A DNA stretch of 64,000 nucleotides from Draconibacterium mangrovi (lineage in GTDB: Bacteria > Bacteroidota > Bacteroidia > Bacteroidales > Prolixibacteraceae), in the NCBI RefSeq assembly GCF_010586825.1, contig NZ_JAAAGB010000001.1, forward strand, positions 1,550,001-1,614,000. Direction: 5' to 3'. The notes under the pieces were generated by a model, which was not told where the DNA came from, did not search any database, and was given only the letters and a program-made list of their open reading frames with translations. How positions within the stretch are numbered: position 1 is the stretch's first letter; each line of letters begins with the position of its first letter. This document shows, piece after piece, positions 46,283 to 56,522 of this stretch. The translations under genes and the position numbers were made by a program.

Positions 46283-49200
46283 ATGAAACGACGTAACTTT
46301 ATTAGAACAACTGCGGCTGGTTCGGCATTATTATTTACCCCCGGCGCATTTACTTTTGGCAATACCTTAATCGAGGATAAGAAATTTTGCTATCAATCGG
46401 CAAGAAAAATACCAGTAGCTTATAACGTTGATGTGTTGGTAATTGGCGGTTCAATGGCGGCAGTAGCTGCAGCTGTTGAAGCAAAAAAATCGGGTGCTAA
46501 CGTTTTTTTGGTAGCCATGGAAACCTATCTGGGTGAAGATGTTTGCGGAACTTTTCGCTTTTGGACAGACGACAACGGCGTTAATGATACCGAACTCGGA
46601 AAAAGTATTTTCGGGAATGGCCTCCCCACACCACTACATGTAAAGCGCACACTTGACAATGCGTTGATCGACAACGACATTAATTTCCTATATTCCAGCT
46701 ACGTAACCGACATTTTAAGTGATAAAAACAATCAACCGGCCGGAGTGGTAATTTCAAACCGCTCAGGAAGACAAGCAATTATCGCCAAAACAATTATCGA
46801 CACTACTCCACGGGCAATGGTTGCTCGCATGGCCGGAGCTCAGTTTGGAGTTTATCCTTCAGGCGAACAAACTTTTAAATTCACAGTAGTTGGAAATCAT
46901 TTAAAAGAAGCGCCGGGCCTAAAAGGAAAAATACAGGATAAAAAAGTACAGTTGAAATACGCTTCCACCGGAGATACACAGGGAACTGGTTTTTCAGATG
47001 CAGATATTCAATACGATGCTATCGAATACTCTATTCAAATTAATATGAAGGATGGAAGTTGGGCATCGTTTGCAGAAGCTGAGCAGGTTGCCCGCGACCT
47101 TACCTGGGATTCGGATCAGGTTGAATCGTCTGACATAATTTTCCAGAATCCTCCGGATAAACTGGTCGGTCAAAAACGATGGAATAATACTGACGTTGAT
47201 CCGGATAATATCAATCTGAAAGTCTTCAAACCCAGAAAACTGGAAAATATTTTTGTATTAAGCGGAAGTGCCAATTTAAGTGCCGCAGCTGCCGAAACGC
47301 TGCTAAAACCGGGGAAACTTATTCGAATTGGAGAGCGAATAGGTGTGGAGGCTGCAAGTGTTTCTGCTACCTTTGAAGAACCACAATCGGTTAAAATTAA
47401 AGGCGATAAAAACACTGGAGTTGTTTCGGGCGATGTAGGTGAAATTTTGGAAGGTTTGCGCCCTTCTCTCAATATTGGTGAGATTAACGCTGAAGAAACG
47501 ACTCTGCCTGTTTTGGGGACCTATGATGTAGTTGTGATGGGTGCCGGCACTGCCGGAGCTCCCGCCGGTGTTGGCGCAGCAAAAAAAGGAGCGAAAACGC
47601 TAGTGCTCGATTACATGCACGGGATGGGCGGAATGGGAACGGTTGGTATGATTGGAAGATACTACCACGGCTACCGAAAAGGATACACCAACACCGTTGA
47701 CGCGGGTGTGAAAAATATGGATGCTGACAATCCGCGCAAAAAGAAATCGATGGCAGAGTGGGTTTTCGACTGGAAAACAGAATATTTCAGACGGGAAATC
47801 CGAAATGCTGGTGGTGAAATTTGGTTCGGAGTGCTGGGTTCGGGAGCCTATGTTGAAAACGGAAGAGTTAAAGGTGTGGTTGTTGCAACCCCCGAAGGCC
47901 GGGGAATTGTACTGGCTCACACCGTAATTGATTCAACAGGAAGTGCCGATATTGCTATTGCAGCAGGTTCTGAATATAATTACACCGATGGATATTCAAT
48001 TGCCGTTCAGGGCTCCGGACTTCCATTCAAAAATCCGAATGACTTTTACAACAATACCGACTGGACATTTATCAACGATTCAGACATGCTGGATGTATGG
48101 CGTGCCTTTGTGGTTGCAAAAGATAAATTTAAAGACCAGTACGATATTGGAAAAATACCGCAAACCCGTGAACGCCGAAGAATGGTTGGCGATTTCACTG
48201 TTGGAGTACTGGATGTATACAACGGTCGCACATATCCTGATATTATTTCAGCTCACCTCAGCTCTTTCGATACGCACGGATTTACAGAAGATCCGTTCTT
48301 CTCGCTAAAACCACCGGCTCACAGCGGAGTAGATGTTTTAGCTTTTGTTCCATTCAGAGCGCTACTCCCGAAAGGACTGGAAGGTATTGCCGTTACCGGG
48401 CTTGGTGCCAGCGCTCATCGCGATGCTATGCCGGTTATCCGTATGCAGCCTTGTTTGCAAAACCAGGGATACGCAGTTGGAATGGCTGCAGCACAGGCAA
48501 AATCGAATCAACAAAATATTCGATACATCGATATCAAAACACTTCAAAAAGAGCTTGTAAAAATTGAAAGTCTCCCGGAACATGTACTTACCGACATAGA
48601 CAACTACCCACCACCTTATGAGAAGATACAACAGGCGGCAATCTCAGTTGTCGACAACCTGGAAGGGTTGGAAACGATTTTGTGGGATAAAGACCGGGGT
48701 ATAACCGCACTGATTGACCAGTATCATCTCACTAAAAACGAGGAAAACAAACTGGTTTATGCGCGTATTTTGGGTATGCTTAGCGATCCAACCGGATGGG
48801 AAGACCTGATTAAAGCAATTGATACTTACGATGAATGGGACGAAGGCTGGAACTATACAGGAATGGGGCAGTTCGGAAAGAGTATCAGTTACCTGGATAG
48901 TTTAATAATTGCTGCTGGCAGGACGCAAAAAACAGAAGCTATACCGGCCATTGTGCGGCTGGCAGAAAAACTGACGCCGGAGAGTCATTTCTCTCATTTC
49001 AGGGCAGTTGCCATTGCTCTTGAAACAATTGGCGATAAAAAAGGAGCCGAACCACTTTTCAAAATTCTTGAAATGCCGGGAGTAAGGGGGCATGTTATGC
49101 CGGATATAAAAACAGCAAAAAAACTTGCACCTGCTTTTAAAAACGATGTATCGACCCGAAATAACGCGTTACGTGAAGTAATCCTGGGGCGTGCATTATA

Positions 49201-49339
49201 CAAATGTGGCGATTATAACGGTGTCGGAAATCAAATTCTAAACGAGTATTCGAAAGATTTACGCGGACACTTCTATCGCCATGCAAGCGGAGTTTTACAG
49301 CTCTTTACTGCTCCGAAAGATGTGGAGGTTGAATTATAA
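46283..49339 (+). CDS. Tat-exported tandem FAD-dependent oxidoreductase, type A'
   Basis: 1018-residue homologue of type A with a twin-arginine-like signal (MKRRNFIRTTAAGSALLF), which would export it folded with bound flavin. The first dinucleotide-binding region is VDVLVIGGSMAAVAAAVEAKKSGANVFLVAMETYLGEDVCGTFRFW; the second is YDVVVMGAGTAGAPAGVGAAKKGAKTLVLDYMHGMGGMGTVGMIGRYYHGYRKG. The C-terminus has HEAT-like helices (AIPAIVRLAEKLTPESHFSHFRAVAIALETIGDKKGAEPLFKIL) and ends like type A (LREVILGRALYKCGDYNGVGNQIL). Type A uses Sec and this one appears to use Tat. It is followed by the FMN-binding-like gene. Confidence 0.86.
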   Translation: MKRRNFIRTTAAGSALLFTPGAFTFGNTLIEDKKFCYQSARKIPVAYNVDVLVIGGSMAAVAAAVEAKKSGANVFLVAMETYLGEDVCGTFRFWTDDNGVNDTELGKSIFGNGLPTPLHVKRTLDNALIDNDINFLYSSYVTDILSDKNNQPAGVVISNRSGRQAIIAKTIIDTTPRAMVARMAGAQFGVYPSGEQTFKFTVVGNHLKEAPGLKGKIQDKKVQLKYASTGDTQGTGFSDADIQYDAIEYSIQINMKDGSWASFAEAEQVARDLTWDSDQVESSDIIFQNPPDKLVGQKRWNNTDVDPDNINLKVFKPRKLENIFVLSGSANLSAAAAETLLKPGKLIRIGERIGVEAASVSATFEEPQSVKIKGDKNTGVVSGDVGEILEGLRPSLNIGEINAEETTLPVLGTYDVVVMGAGTAGAPAGVGAAKKGAKTLVLDYMHGMGGMGTVGMIGRYYHGYRKGYTNTVDAGVKNMDADNPRKKKSMAEWVFDWKTEYFRREIRNAGGEIWFGVLGSGAYVENGRVKGVVVATPEGRGIVLAHTVIDSTGSADIAIAAGSEYNYTDGYSIAVQGSGLPFKNPNDFYNNTDWTFINDSDMLDVWRAFVVAKDKFKDQYDIGKIPQTRERRRMVGDFTVGVLDVYNGRTYPDIISAHLSSFDTHGFTEDPFFSLKPPAHSGVDVLAFVPFRALLPKGLEGIAVTGLGASAHRDAMPVIRMQPCLQNQGYAVGMAAAQAKSNQQNIRYIDIKTLQKELVKIESLPEHVLTDIDNYPPPYEKIQQAAISVVDNLEGLETILWDKDRGITALIDQYHLTKNEENKLVYARILGMLSDPTGWEDLIKAIDTYDEWDEGWNYTGMGQFGKSISYLDSLIIAAGRTQKTEAIPAIVRLAEKLTPESHFSHFRAVAIALETIGDKKGAEPLFKILEMPGVRGHVMPDIKTAKKLAPAFKNDVSTRNNALREVILGRALYKCGDYNGVGNQILNEYSKDLRGHFYRHASGVLQLFTAPKDVEVEL

Positions 49340-49532
49340 ACGAATACTTGCTTCCGATATAGCAAGTTTAATATCAATTTTCAACAGAGGAAGATTGTGA
49401 TGCAGCAACATGGTTGGAAATGTGTTGATAAATACGATAAGGAAAATGCACAAAATTATAACGTAGGCAGGACACTGGGCTCCAAATAATAAACAGGTTT
49501 AAAAAAAGATAAATTTATCTAAGTGGCAGGAT

Positions 49533-50621
49533 ATGGTAAAGCAGTTTTGGATTTTGATTATGATCGTTTCCGGGGGATTATTCTGTCTTTCCTATTTCAA
49601 TTTAAATAGTAGAGAAAACTTTCTGTCCTGGGAGGGAGAGCGTATGTCTCACGCCTTTAACGATACAGTTGATGAACTTTCTGAGCAACAGATTATTGAG
49701 TTGCAAAACGAGGAAGGGATGCCTGTTTATTTTGGCAGATACTTTTTTAAAGATGTTTGTATATCGGGAAAATGCAAGATGATTCGTGTTTGGCTGTTTT
49801 GGGATGGTGCCGGGAATTATTTGGGGCATCAGGTGCCCGTTGATGAGCCGCTGACAAAATCGGATCATACTGTTTTTGAGCCTAAGGATTATCAGAAGTT
49901 GGATAAAATTCTGGCAGATCGTTCTTCTATTTTGAAAGATTTGAAACAGGAGGATTTAGTAATTATTCCGGACTCAATTGAGAATCCGTATGAGTTAGAT
50001 GGTTACACTGCGGCAACTCAACCCGCTTTATCAGAAGTTATAGTAAAAGATGCTGTTTATACTTGCCATACGCTTTGGCATACGGTTTACGGTCCTACTC
50101 AGCAGGAAGTATTACGTTTACTCGACGAGCGAACGAATGCCGATTTTTTGAGAAAGATGCTTTCATCAAAACAACCCGGCAAAATTATCTGGGTAATTGA
50201 AACAGTTGAGAAGCACCGAAAATATCACGAAGAGTTTTATCCCCATTTTATAGAGTATATAAAGTCGGAAGATGATATCCTGGCCGATAAGGCATTGGAT
50301 TATTTCCAAAATAGTATGCTGAATGACGAATTGATACAGAAGCGTCTTGTCAGTGAAATGCCTTACTTTTCAGCAAGTACCAATGTTGAACTGATCTGGA
50401 GACTTATTGAACACGGAACGGTCTCTGACGAAATATTCGGAGAACTCATACAGTTTGTAAAAGAGGGAAAACTGCAGGTGACAGCACTTAACATCGTTTA
50501 TCAGCTTTTTCAACCTGATTTTTTAAAAGACGAACAAATAAAAACAACAATGAATAACTTTTTGAATGGAGAAGATGCCTATGTGCGCCGATTAACTCAA
50601 AAGGTTATGGAAACAAAATAA
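49533..50621 (+). CDS. Membrane-anchored protein, FMN-binding-like region plus helical repeats
   Basis: 362-residue protein with one N-terminal membrane helix (FWILIMIVSGGLFCLSYF). Residues about 55-190 resemble periplasmic FMN-binding proteins of Bacteroidota: DVCISGKCKMIRVWLFWDGAGNYLG, then D156-G-Y-T-A-A-T162, compatible with the flavinylation motif D-x-x-(S/T)-G-A-(T/S) except for Ala in place of Gly, then AVYTCHTLWHTVYG. T162 would be the covalent FMN site added by ApbE; no apbE is in the window. The C-terminal half is a set of short helical repeats. Its position after four exported FAD enzymes suggests a redox partner. The family assignment is by recall and moderate only. Confidence 0.6.
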   Translation: MVKQFWILIMIVSGGLFCLSYFNLNSRENFLSWEGERMSHAFNDTVDELSEQQIIELQNEEGMPVYFGRYFFKDVCISGKCKMIRVWLFWDGAGNYLGHQVPVDEPLTKSDHTVFEPKDYQKLDKILADRSSILKDLKQEDLVIIPDSIENPYELDGYTAATQPALSEVIVKDAVYTCHTLWHTVYGPTQQEVLRLLDERTNADFLRKMLSSKQPGKIIWVIETVEKHRKYHEEFYPHFIEYIKSEDDILADKALDYFQNSMLNDELIQKRLVSEMPYFSASTNVELIWRLIEHGTVSDEIFGELIQFVKEGKLQVTALNIVYQLFQPDFLKDEQIKTTMNNFLNGEDAYVRRLTQKVMETK

Positions 50622-50631
50622 AAAATATAGG

Positions 50632-52086
50632 ATGATTACATTTATTATTTCCATAGCAGTACTTGTAGCAGGATATTTTATTTATGGTGGCTATGTCGAT
50701 CGCAAATTCAAAAGCGATCCTTCCCGACCAACTCCGGCAATCGAAAAAAATGATGGAGTGGATTACGTGCCTTTAAAAACAGGCAAAATTTTCCTGATTC
50801 AGTTTTTGAATATTGCCGGCTTGGGGCCAATCTTTGGAGCAATTGCAGGGGCAATGTGGGGGCCTGTTGCTTTTATTTGGATTGTGCTGGGGTCTGTATT
50901 TGCAGGTGGTGTGCACGACTATTTCTCAGGTATGCTTTCTGTGCGGCACGGAGGAGAGAGTATCCCCGAAATTGTTGGAAAATATTTGGGAATTGGAGTA
51001 AAGAACTTTATGCGGGTTTTTGCTCTGGTCTTGCTGATTTTGGTCGGTGTTGTTTTTGTAAAAGGGCCAGCAACAATTCTTGCCGGGCTGTCAAGTGTGA
51101 GCTCGTTTTATTGGATCTTCATCATATTTCTATACTACATTTTGGCTACAATGATTCCTATTGATAAGCTAATTGGTAAGATCTATCCGTTCTTTGGCGG
51201 TTCCTTACTTGTTATGGCGTTAGGAATCTTTGCAGTATTGCTTTTCGGGAAATATACGATCCCCGATCTAACGCCTGCAACCTTTGCCAATATGCATTCG
51301 AATTCCGATAAGTTTCCGGTGTTTCCAATGTTATTTATTACCATTGCTTGTGGAGCAATTTCAGGATTTCACTCTACGCAATCGCCTCTAATGGCTCGGT
51401 GTCTTTCGAATGAAGCCGATGGTAAAAAAATATTTTTCGGAGCTATGATCACAGAAGGTATAGTTGCGTTGATTTGGGCTGCTGCGGCCATGGCTTTCTT
51501 CGGAGGTGTGCGCGAGTTGGGTGAAACAATGGCACAGCCCGGGCATAATGCAGCTTGGGTGGTCAATCAAATTTGTGATACGATGCTGGGAAAAATCGGT
51601 GGTTTGCTAGCGATCATCGGAGTGGTTGCTGCACCCATAACATCGGGTGACACGGCATTTAGAAGCGCTCGTTTAACCATTGCCGATACATTCGCTTTTA
51701 AGCAAGGTAAACTGACACAACGTTTGGTTATTACAATTCCCATTTTTGTTGTGGCTATACTTCTCACTACAATTAATTTCGATATTATTTGGCGGTATTT
51801 CGGGTGGTCAAATCAAACGCTGGCAACAGTTGTATTATGGACTGCAGCAGTTTATATGCTAATTAGAGGCGAGAATTTCTGGATTGCGCTTATTCCTGCA
51901 ATTTTTATGACAGCAGTGGTAACAACATACATACTTGTAGCACCAGAAGGCTTGATGTTACCCTACGCTTTATCCGCATTTATTGGATGTATTGTAACGG
52001 TCATTCTGACAGGCTATTTTTTCTTTTTTAGATCGAGAAAAGTTGTAACCGGACGTGTAACAATGAGCTCTGTTCGAAGTAATTAA
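50632..52086 (+). CDS. CstA-family carbon starvation permease
   Basis: 484-residue inner-membrane protein of the carbon-starvation protein A family, known or suspected to import peptides or pyruvate. It has KFKSDPSRPTPAIEKNDGVDYVPLKTGKIFLIQFLNIAGLGPIFGAIAGAMWGPVAFIWIVLGSVFAGGVHDYFSGMLSVRHGGESIPEIVGKYLG and ITSGDTAFRSARLTIAD, which are CstA signatures. It is shorter than E. coli CstA (about 700 residues), like other short Bacteroidota versions. It starts 10 bp after the FMN-binding-like gene, so it is co-transcribed, and may take up the end product of the pathway encoded upstream. Confidence 0.92.
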   Translation: MITFIISIAVLVAGYFIYGGYVDRKFKSDPSRPTPAIEKNDGVDYVPLKTGKIFLIQFLNIAGLGPIFGAIAGAMWGPVAFIWIVLGSVFAGGVHDYFSGMLSVRHGGESIPEIVGKYLGIGVKNFMRVFALVLLILVGVVFVKGPATILAGLSSVSSFYWIFIIFLYYILATMIPIDKLIGKIYPFFGGSLLVMALGIFAVLLFGKYTIPDLTPATFANMHSNSDKFPVFPMLFITIACGAISGFHSTQSPLMARCLSNEADGKKIFFGAMITEGIVALIWAAAAMAFFGGVRELGETMAQPGHNAAWVVNQICDTMLGKIGGLLAIIGVVAAPITSGDTAFRSARLTIADTFAFKQGKLTQRLVITIPIFVVAILLTTINFDIIWRYFGWSNQTLATVVLWTAAVYMLIRGENFWIALIPAIFMTAVVTTYILVAPEGLMLPYALSAFIGCIVTVILTGYFFFFRSRKVVTGRVTMSSVRSN

Positions 52087-52165
52087 TTGAATTTGTAAAC
52101 GAACGAATAATAAGAACTGTCTCGGTCTTCAAATGAAGATTGAATGATTGCTTAATACTGAAATT

Positions 52166-52560
<395 letters not shown>

Positions 52561-52677
52561 GATGCCTAACTTTATTTCTGTAAAAAGACCCTTTCGAGGA
52601 AGGATAGAAAGTTTATGTTTTGGTAAGACCAAAACCCATGTTTAGTATCCCGTTGGTCTAAAAAATGGTAATAAAAT

Positions 52678-53412
52678 ATGGTGCAATTTTCGTATAAAGT
52701 CAATTTTGATCCGGTAACGATTAATGATATCTATACAAATCACCGTAATCTTAGTCGCAAAATAAGTGAAAAGCTGAGGCCATTACCGGCATTCAGAAAA
52801 TATACGGAGGTGGGCTATCTACCCATCTTTATGGAAGGAGAAGATTCCTATTTGTTGAAACTGAATCAAGTAATAAATACAATTGTTGATACCGATCTGG
52901 CCTATATTGCAGCTTATAATTCGGGCACGGCCAATAAAGTAAAAAAATTACTGGCAGTAATTGCTGAATCCGTACCCTTTAAACCAAACATCGCTGCGCT
53001 GTCAAGAAAACTGGATTTGAGTCGTGACAGTGTTTATCAATACATCTACCAGCTTGCAGATGCACATTTGTTAAATACTTTAAGCTCTGAAGGAAGAGGC
53101 GTTTCAACTTTACAGAAACCTGACAAAATATATCTTGAAAATACGAACCTGGCATATGCGTTAAAGAGTAAACCAGATATTGGAAATATTCGTGAAACGT
53201 TTGTATTTAACCAGTTACATAATGCGGGACTTCAAGTATATTTACCAAAAGCCGATGATTTTGTTTTCGACGGTTATACTTTGGTGATAGGAGGGAAGAA
53301 TAAAACCACAACGCAGGTGAAACATTTAGATAATTACCTGATTGTATCTGATGATATTGAAGTTGGAACAGGTAATAAAGTGCCTATCTGGTTGTTTGGT
53401 TTTTTATACTAA
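52678..53412 (+). pseudogene. DUF4143-type AAA ATPase, N-terminal part missing
   Basis: 244 residues matching the C-terminal two thirds of AAA_14/DUF4143 ATPases: RPLPAFRKYTEVGYLPIF, a winged-helix-like KPNIAALSRKLDLSRDSVYQYIYQLADAHLLNTL, then LQKPDKIYLENTNLAYAL, NIRETFVFNQL and the terminal YLIVSDDIEVGTGNKVPIWLFGFLY. The N-terminal Walker A/B domain is absent and nothing like it is visible upstream, so it is a 5'-truncated remnant. These ATPases are common, poorly understood passengers in Bacteroidota genomes. It ends about 160 bp before attR. Confidence 0.82.
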
Positions 53413-53512
53413 GATGAGTTAAGAATCGGGATCACTATGGCTTGAATAAGACCACAGAATTTTGTATCTCTAAGCTATAAAATATTGAAAATGAACCAGT
53501 GAGAGACAAAAA

Positions 53513-53520
53513 CGAGACCT
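53513..53520. repeat. CGAGACCT repeat next to attR
   Basis: It matches the repeats at 30380 and 30517 just inside the other end of the island; a related AGTGAGAGAC lies 13 bp upstream of it. It is possibly an integrase arm site. Confidence 0.45.
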
Positions 53521-53569
53521 CACTATTCGCATTGAAATAACACATTGATTATAAGTGTATTTGGGATGT

Positions 53570-53592
53570 GGTTCGATTCCCGCCCCGGGTAC
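53570..53592. repeat. attR: 23-bp copy of the tRNA-Leu 3' end
   Basis: Exact copy of 30245-30267, without the rest of a tRNA. It marks the right end of the island and the original chromosome junction. Confidence 0.9.
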
Positions 53593-53595
53593 AAC

Positions 53596-53634
53596 AAAAG
53601 CCTGATATTCGAAACGAGTATCAGGCTTTTTTGT
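53596..53634. terminator. Original tRNA-Leu terminator, now beyond attR
   Basis: A 12-bp stem AAAAGCCTGATA (53596-53607) pairs with TATCAGGCTTTT (53619-53630), followed by T residues. Directly after attR, it would have terminated tRNA-Leu before the island inserted. It can also serve the regulator gene converging from the right. Confidence 0.85.
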
Positions 53635-53672
53635 TTTCAGTGGTGCCAAATATGGTCTTCTTATCATTTAGT

Positions 53673-56459
53673 TTATTTTTTTGCGTACTCACTAGGCGAC
53701 ATCCCAAACTGGTCTTTAAAACATTTTGTGAAATACGATGGCGATGAAAATCCAACTTCGTAGGCAATCTCAGCCATTGTTTTTCCACTGTTTTTTATCA
53801 GGTTTAACGAGAGTTTCAATTTTACCGAGCGTACAAATTCGCTGACTGACATTCCTGTAAGTTTTTTTATTTTCCGGTAAACATGCACGCGCGATAATCC
53901 TAACATCTGACTTAGTTCTTCTACCGAAAACTCCTCCTTGTCGCGGTGTTCTTCCACTATTTGCGAGATTTTATTCAGAAATTTCCGATCGAGGCGCGAA
54001 AGATCTTTATCGTCTTCTGCAATAAGTAGCTGACCTTTGTAGCGTTCCTGCATTTTCTTTCTGAGTTCGAGCAATTTCTTCACCCTGATTTGCAAGTGAC
54101 GGCTGTTAAACGGTTTTGGAATGTAGGAGTCGGCTCCTTCTTCCAGTCCCTCAAATTTTTGCTCTTGTGAAGCCTTTGCGGTTAGCAGAATAACTGGAAT
54201 ATGACAGGTTTTTAAATCTGTTTTTAAGGTGCGGGTAAGTTCCAACCCATCCATTTCTGGCATCATGATATCGCTCACAATAAGGTCGGGTTCATCATCA
54301 CGGATGATTTCCAGTGCCAGTTTTCCATTTTCTGCTTCCAGAATATGATAATGATCTTGCAAACTGTCTTTTATATATTCCCGAACATCGTTTTCATCCT
54401 CAACCAAAAGAAGCGTAGGTTTTTCCTCAAAATTTATTTCAATATTCTTTTCTCCGGTATTTAAAACCGGATTGATATGAATTTCGTTGTTTCGTTGAAT
54501 CTGCTTCTTTTTCGTATCGTTTACAGGTGTTTCAATTTTTTCGGATGCACTAAGATGGGTATTTCCAAGTGGCAAATGAATAGTAAAAGTTGTTCCTTCT
54601 CCAATGTTGCTTTTAACCTCGATCTCTCCGTGGTGCAGGTCGACAAATTCTTTCGAAAGCGAAAGCCCCAGTCCTGTTCCCATAAAGCCGTGTGAGCTTT
54701 CTGCCTGGAAAAAACGATCAAAAATATGCTCTATCTGATCCGTTGGAATTCCGTTACCGTTGTCGGAGATTTTAATTTCCACTTCTTCATCCCAAATCTT
54801 CTGTGTTAAAGGCTTAATTACTTTTAGCGTGATTCGTATAGTGCCATTAACGGGTGTGAATTTAATGGCATTTGAGAGCAGGTTGAATATAACTTTATCA
54901 AGTTTATTCATGTCGAACCAGGCATTTAAATGGTTTTTTTCAGCTTCAAAAACAAGAGAGATATGCTTCTTCTCCGCCAGATCATAAAAGGGCATCACAA
55001 TTTCTTTCAGAAAACCAACAATGTCGTAACTGGCGGCCTGCAACTGCATTTTATTGTTTTCTATTTTCCTGAAATCCATCAGTTGATTAATCATGTGCAG
55101 CAGGCGAAGTGAATTCTGGTGCATCATGGAAACCTGCTTCTTAAAACGCTCCGGAATATCTGTTGATTCGATCATATCCTCTAGCGGACCAATGATGAGC
55201 GTAAGCGGCGTTCTGAACTCATGCGACATATTAGTAAAAAAGCGAAGTTTGGTTTGTGTAGCCTCTTCCAGTTTTTCCGAAACTTCAAGAATTTGGTCTC
55301 TTTGTTTTATTATTTCCCGGTTTCTTTTTTCTATTTCTAGTTTCTGATGCTCCAGTTTTTCGTTGGCCGCACGTTTGTTTTGGTAAGCTCTGAAGGTTTG
55401 AATAACCAAAATAACAATAGCTGCCAGTAAAACCAGTACAACGATTAAAAAGCTCCGTTGACTTTTAAAGCGGGCAATCTGGTTTTCAAGAACAGATTTT
55501 TGGTTTTCAATTTTTCCCTGCAGGTCGTCAACAGCCTCGTATTGAAGTTTTAATATCTTGGCATTGTTGTTATCAATAACCACGGTTTCAAGAATGTTGA
55601 TACGCTCAAAAGGCTGTTTGTTTAGAATTTTATCAGCCAGTTGGATGGCCTCGGCTCCACCTGTAGGATAAAGAAAGGTAGCATCAATTTTACCATCGAT
55701 CACATCTTCTATTCCACCGTCATCTCCTAATAATCCGTCGATACCCAGGATAAATTTATCGCTGATATTATTGGCGGCAATTACTTCGTAGGCTGCTCTG
55801 GCAATTCGGTCGTTATGCGAAAAAACCAGATCAAAGTCCAGTTTTTGGTCAAGGAAATTTTGCATAACAGTTTTACTGTCGCTGTAATTCCATTTACCCG
55901 ATTCCGATGCAACCAGTTCAATATCGGGATATTGCGAAATCACTTCCATAAAACCATTGTGCCTGTTAATGGCAGGCGAGGACCCCTGCAGCCCGGTAAT
56001 TTCAACGATTTTACCTTTGCCGTTTAATAATTTTACCGCATAATCTCCGGCTTCTTTTCCAATTAAATAATTGTTGGCACCTACATACGCAGTATAAGCC
56101 TCCGAGGCTATTTGTCTGTCGATAACGATAACGGGAATTCCGCTATTATATACCTCTTCAACAATTGGTGTTATTGGTTCCGATTCGTTGGGAGAAACAA
56201 TCAACAGGTCGATTTTTTCTTCCAATAACTGCCTGATGTCGTTTATTTGTTGGTCGCTATTGTCGTTGGCGTCTTTTATTACCAGTTCAAAATCGGGGAA
56301 AAAGGCCAGTTCTATCATCATTTCGCGGTGCATCGATTTGCGCCAGTCATCGCCTGTGGTGCATTGCGAAAATCCAATTTTGTATTTTTCTTTTGACGAA
56401 AGACTAAAGAAGGAGAATAACAGTACGAATAGAAATAGGATCGATAGTTTCTTCGTCAT
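53673..56459 (-). CDS. Hybrid two-component regulator with periplasmic sugar-binding sensor (BT1754-like)
   Basis: 928 residues from the ATG at 56459; the frame opens earlier at 56522, but this start gives a proper signal sequence (MTKKLSILFLFVLLFSFF). Domains: periplasmic-binding-protein-type sensor (about 26-310; KIGFSQCTTGDDWRKSMHREM, VIVIDRQIASEAYTAYVGANN, GIDGLLGDDGGIEDVIDGKIDATFLYPTGG), membrane helix 338-355, HisKA with H413 (MSHEFRTPLT), HATPase with N530 (NLLSNAIKF), receiver with D730 and K782, and AraC-type HTH at about 830-928. The fructose-sensing regulator BT1754 of Bacteroides thetaiotaomicron has this architecture. The divergent genes (porter, fructokinase, SusC/D) support a fructan or fructose role. 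Confidence 0.95.
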   Translation of the reverse strand: MTKKLSILFLFVLLFSFFSLSSKEKYKIGFSQCTTGDDWRKSMHREMMIELAFFPDFELVIKDANDNSDQQINDIRQLLEEKIDLLIVSPNESEPITPIVEEVYNSGIPVIVIDRQIASEAYTAYVGANNYLIGKEAGDYAVKLLNGKGKIVEITGLQGSSPAINRHNGFMEVISQYPDIELVASESGKWNYSDSKTVMQNFLDQKLDFDLVFSHNDRIARAAYEVIAANNISDKFILGIDGLLGDDGGIEDVIDGKIDATFLYPTGGAEAIQLADKILNKQPFERINILETVVIDNNNAKILKLQYEAVDDLQGKIENQKSVLENQIARFKSQRSFLIVVLVLLAAIVILVIQTFRAYQNKRAANEKLEHQKLEIEKRNREIIKQRDQILEVSEKLEEATQTKLRFFTNMSHEFRTPLTLIIGPLEDMIESTDIPERFKKQVSMMHQNSLRLLHMINQLMDFRKIENNKMQLQAASYDIVGFLKEIVMPFYDLAEKKHISLVFEAEKNHLNAWFDMNKLDKVIFNLLSNAIKFTPVNGTIRITLKVIKPLTQKIWDEEVEIKISDNGNGIPTDQIEHIFDRFFQAESSHGFMGTGLGLSLSKEFVDLHHGEIEVKSNIGEGTTFTIHLPLGNTHLSASEKIETPVNDTKKKQIQRNNEIHINPVLNTGEKNIEINFEEKPTLLLVEDENDVREYIKDSLQDHYHILEAENGKLALEIIRDDEPDLIVSDIMMPEMDGLELTRTLKTDLKTCHIPVILLTAKASQEQKFEGLEEGADSYIPKPFNSRHLQIRVKKLLELRKKMQERYKGQLLIAEDDKDLSRLDRKFLNKISQIVEEHRDKEEFSVEELSQMLGLSRVHVYRKIKKLTGMSVSEFVRSVKLKLSLNLIKNSGKTMAEIAYEVGFSSPSYFTKCFKDQFGMSPSEYAKK

Positions 56460-56522
56460 ATAGTTTAGTCTGATTAATATACTTTTGTGAAAGTAATAAA
56501 TTTCAAAGAACCAATATCTCAA

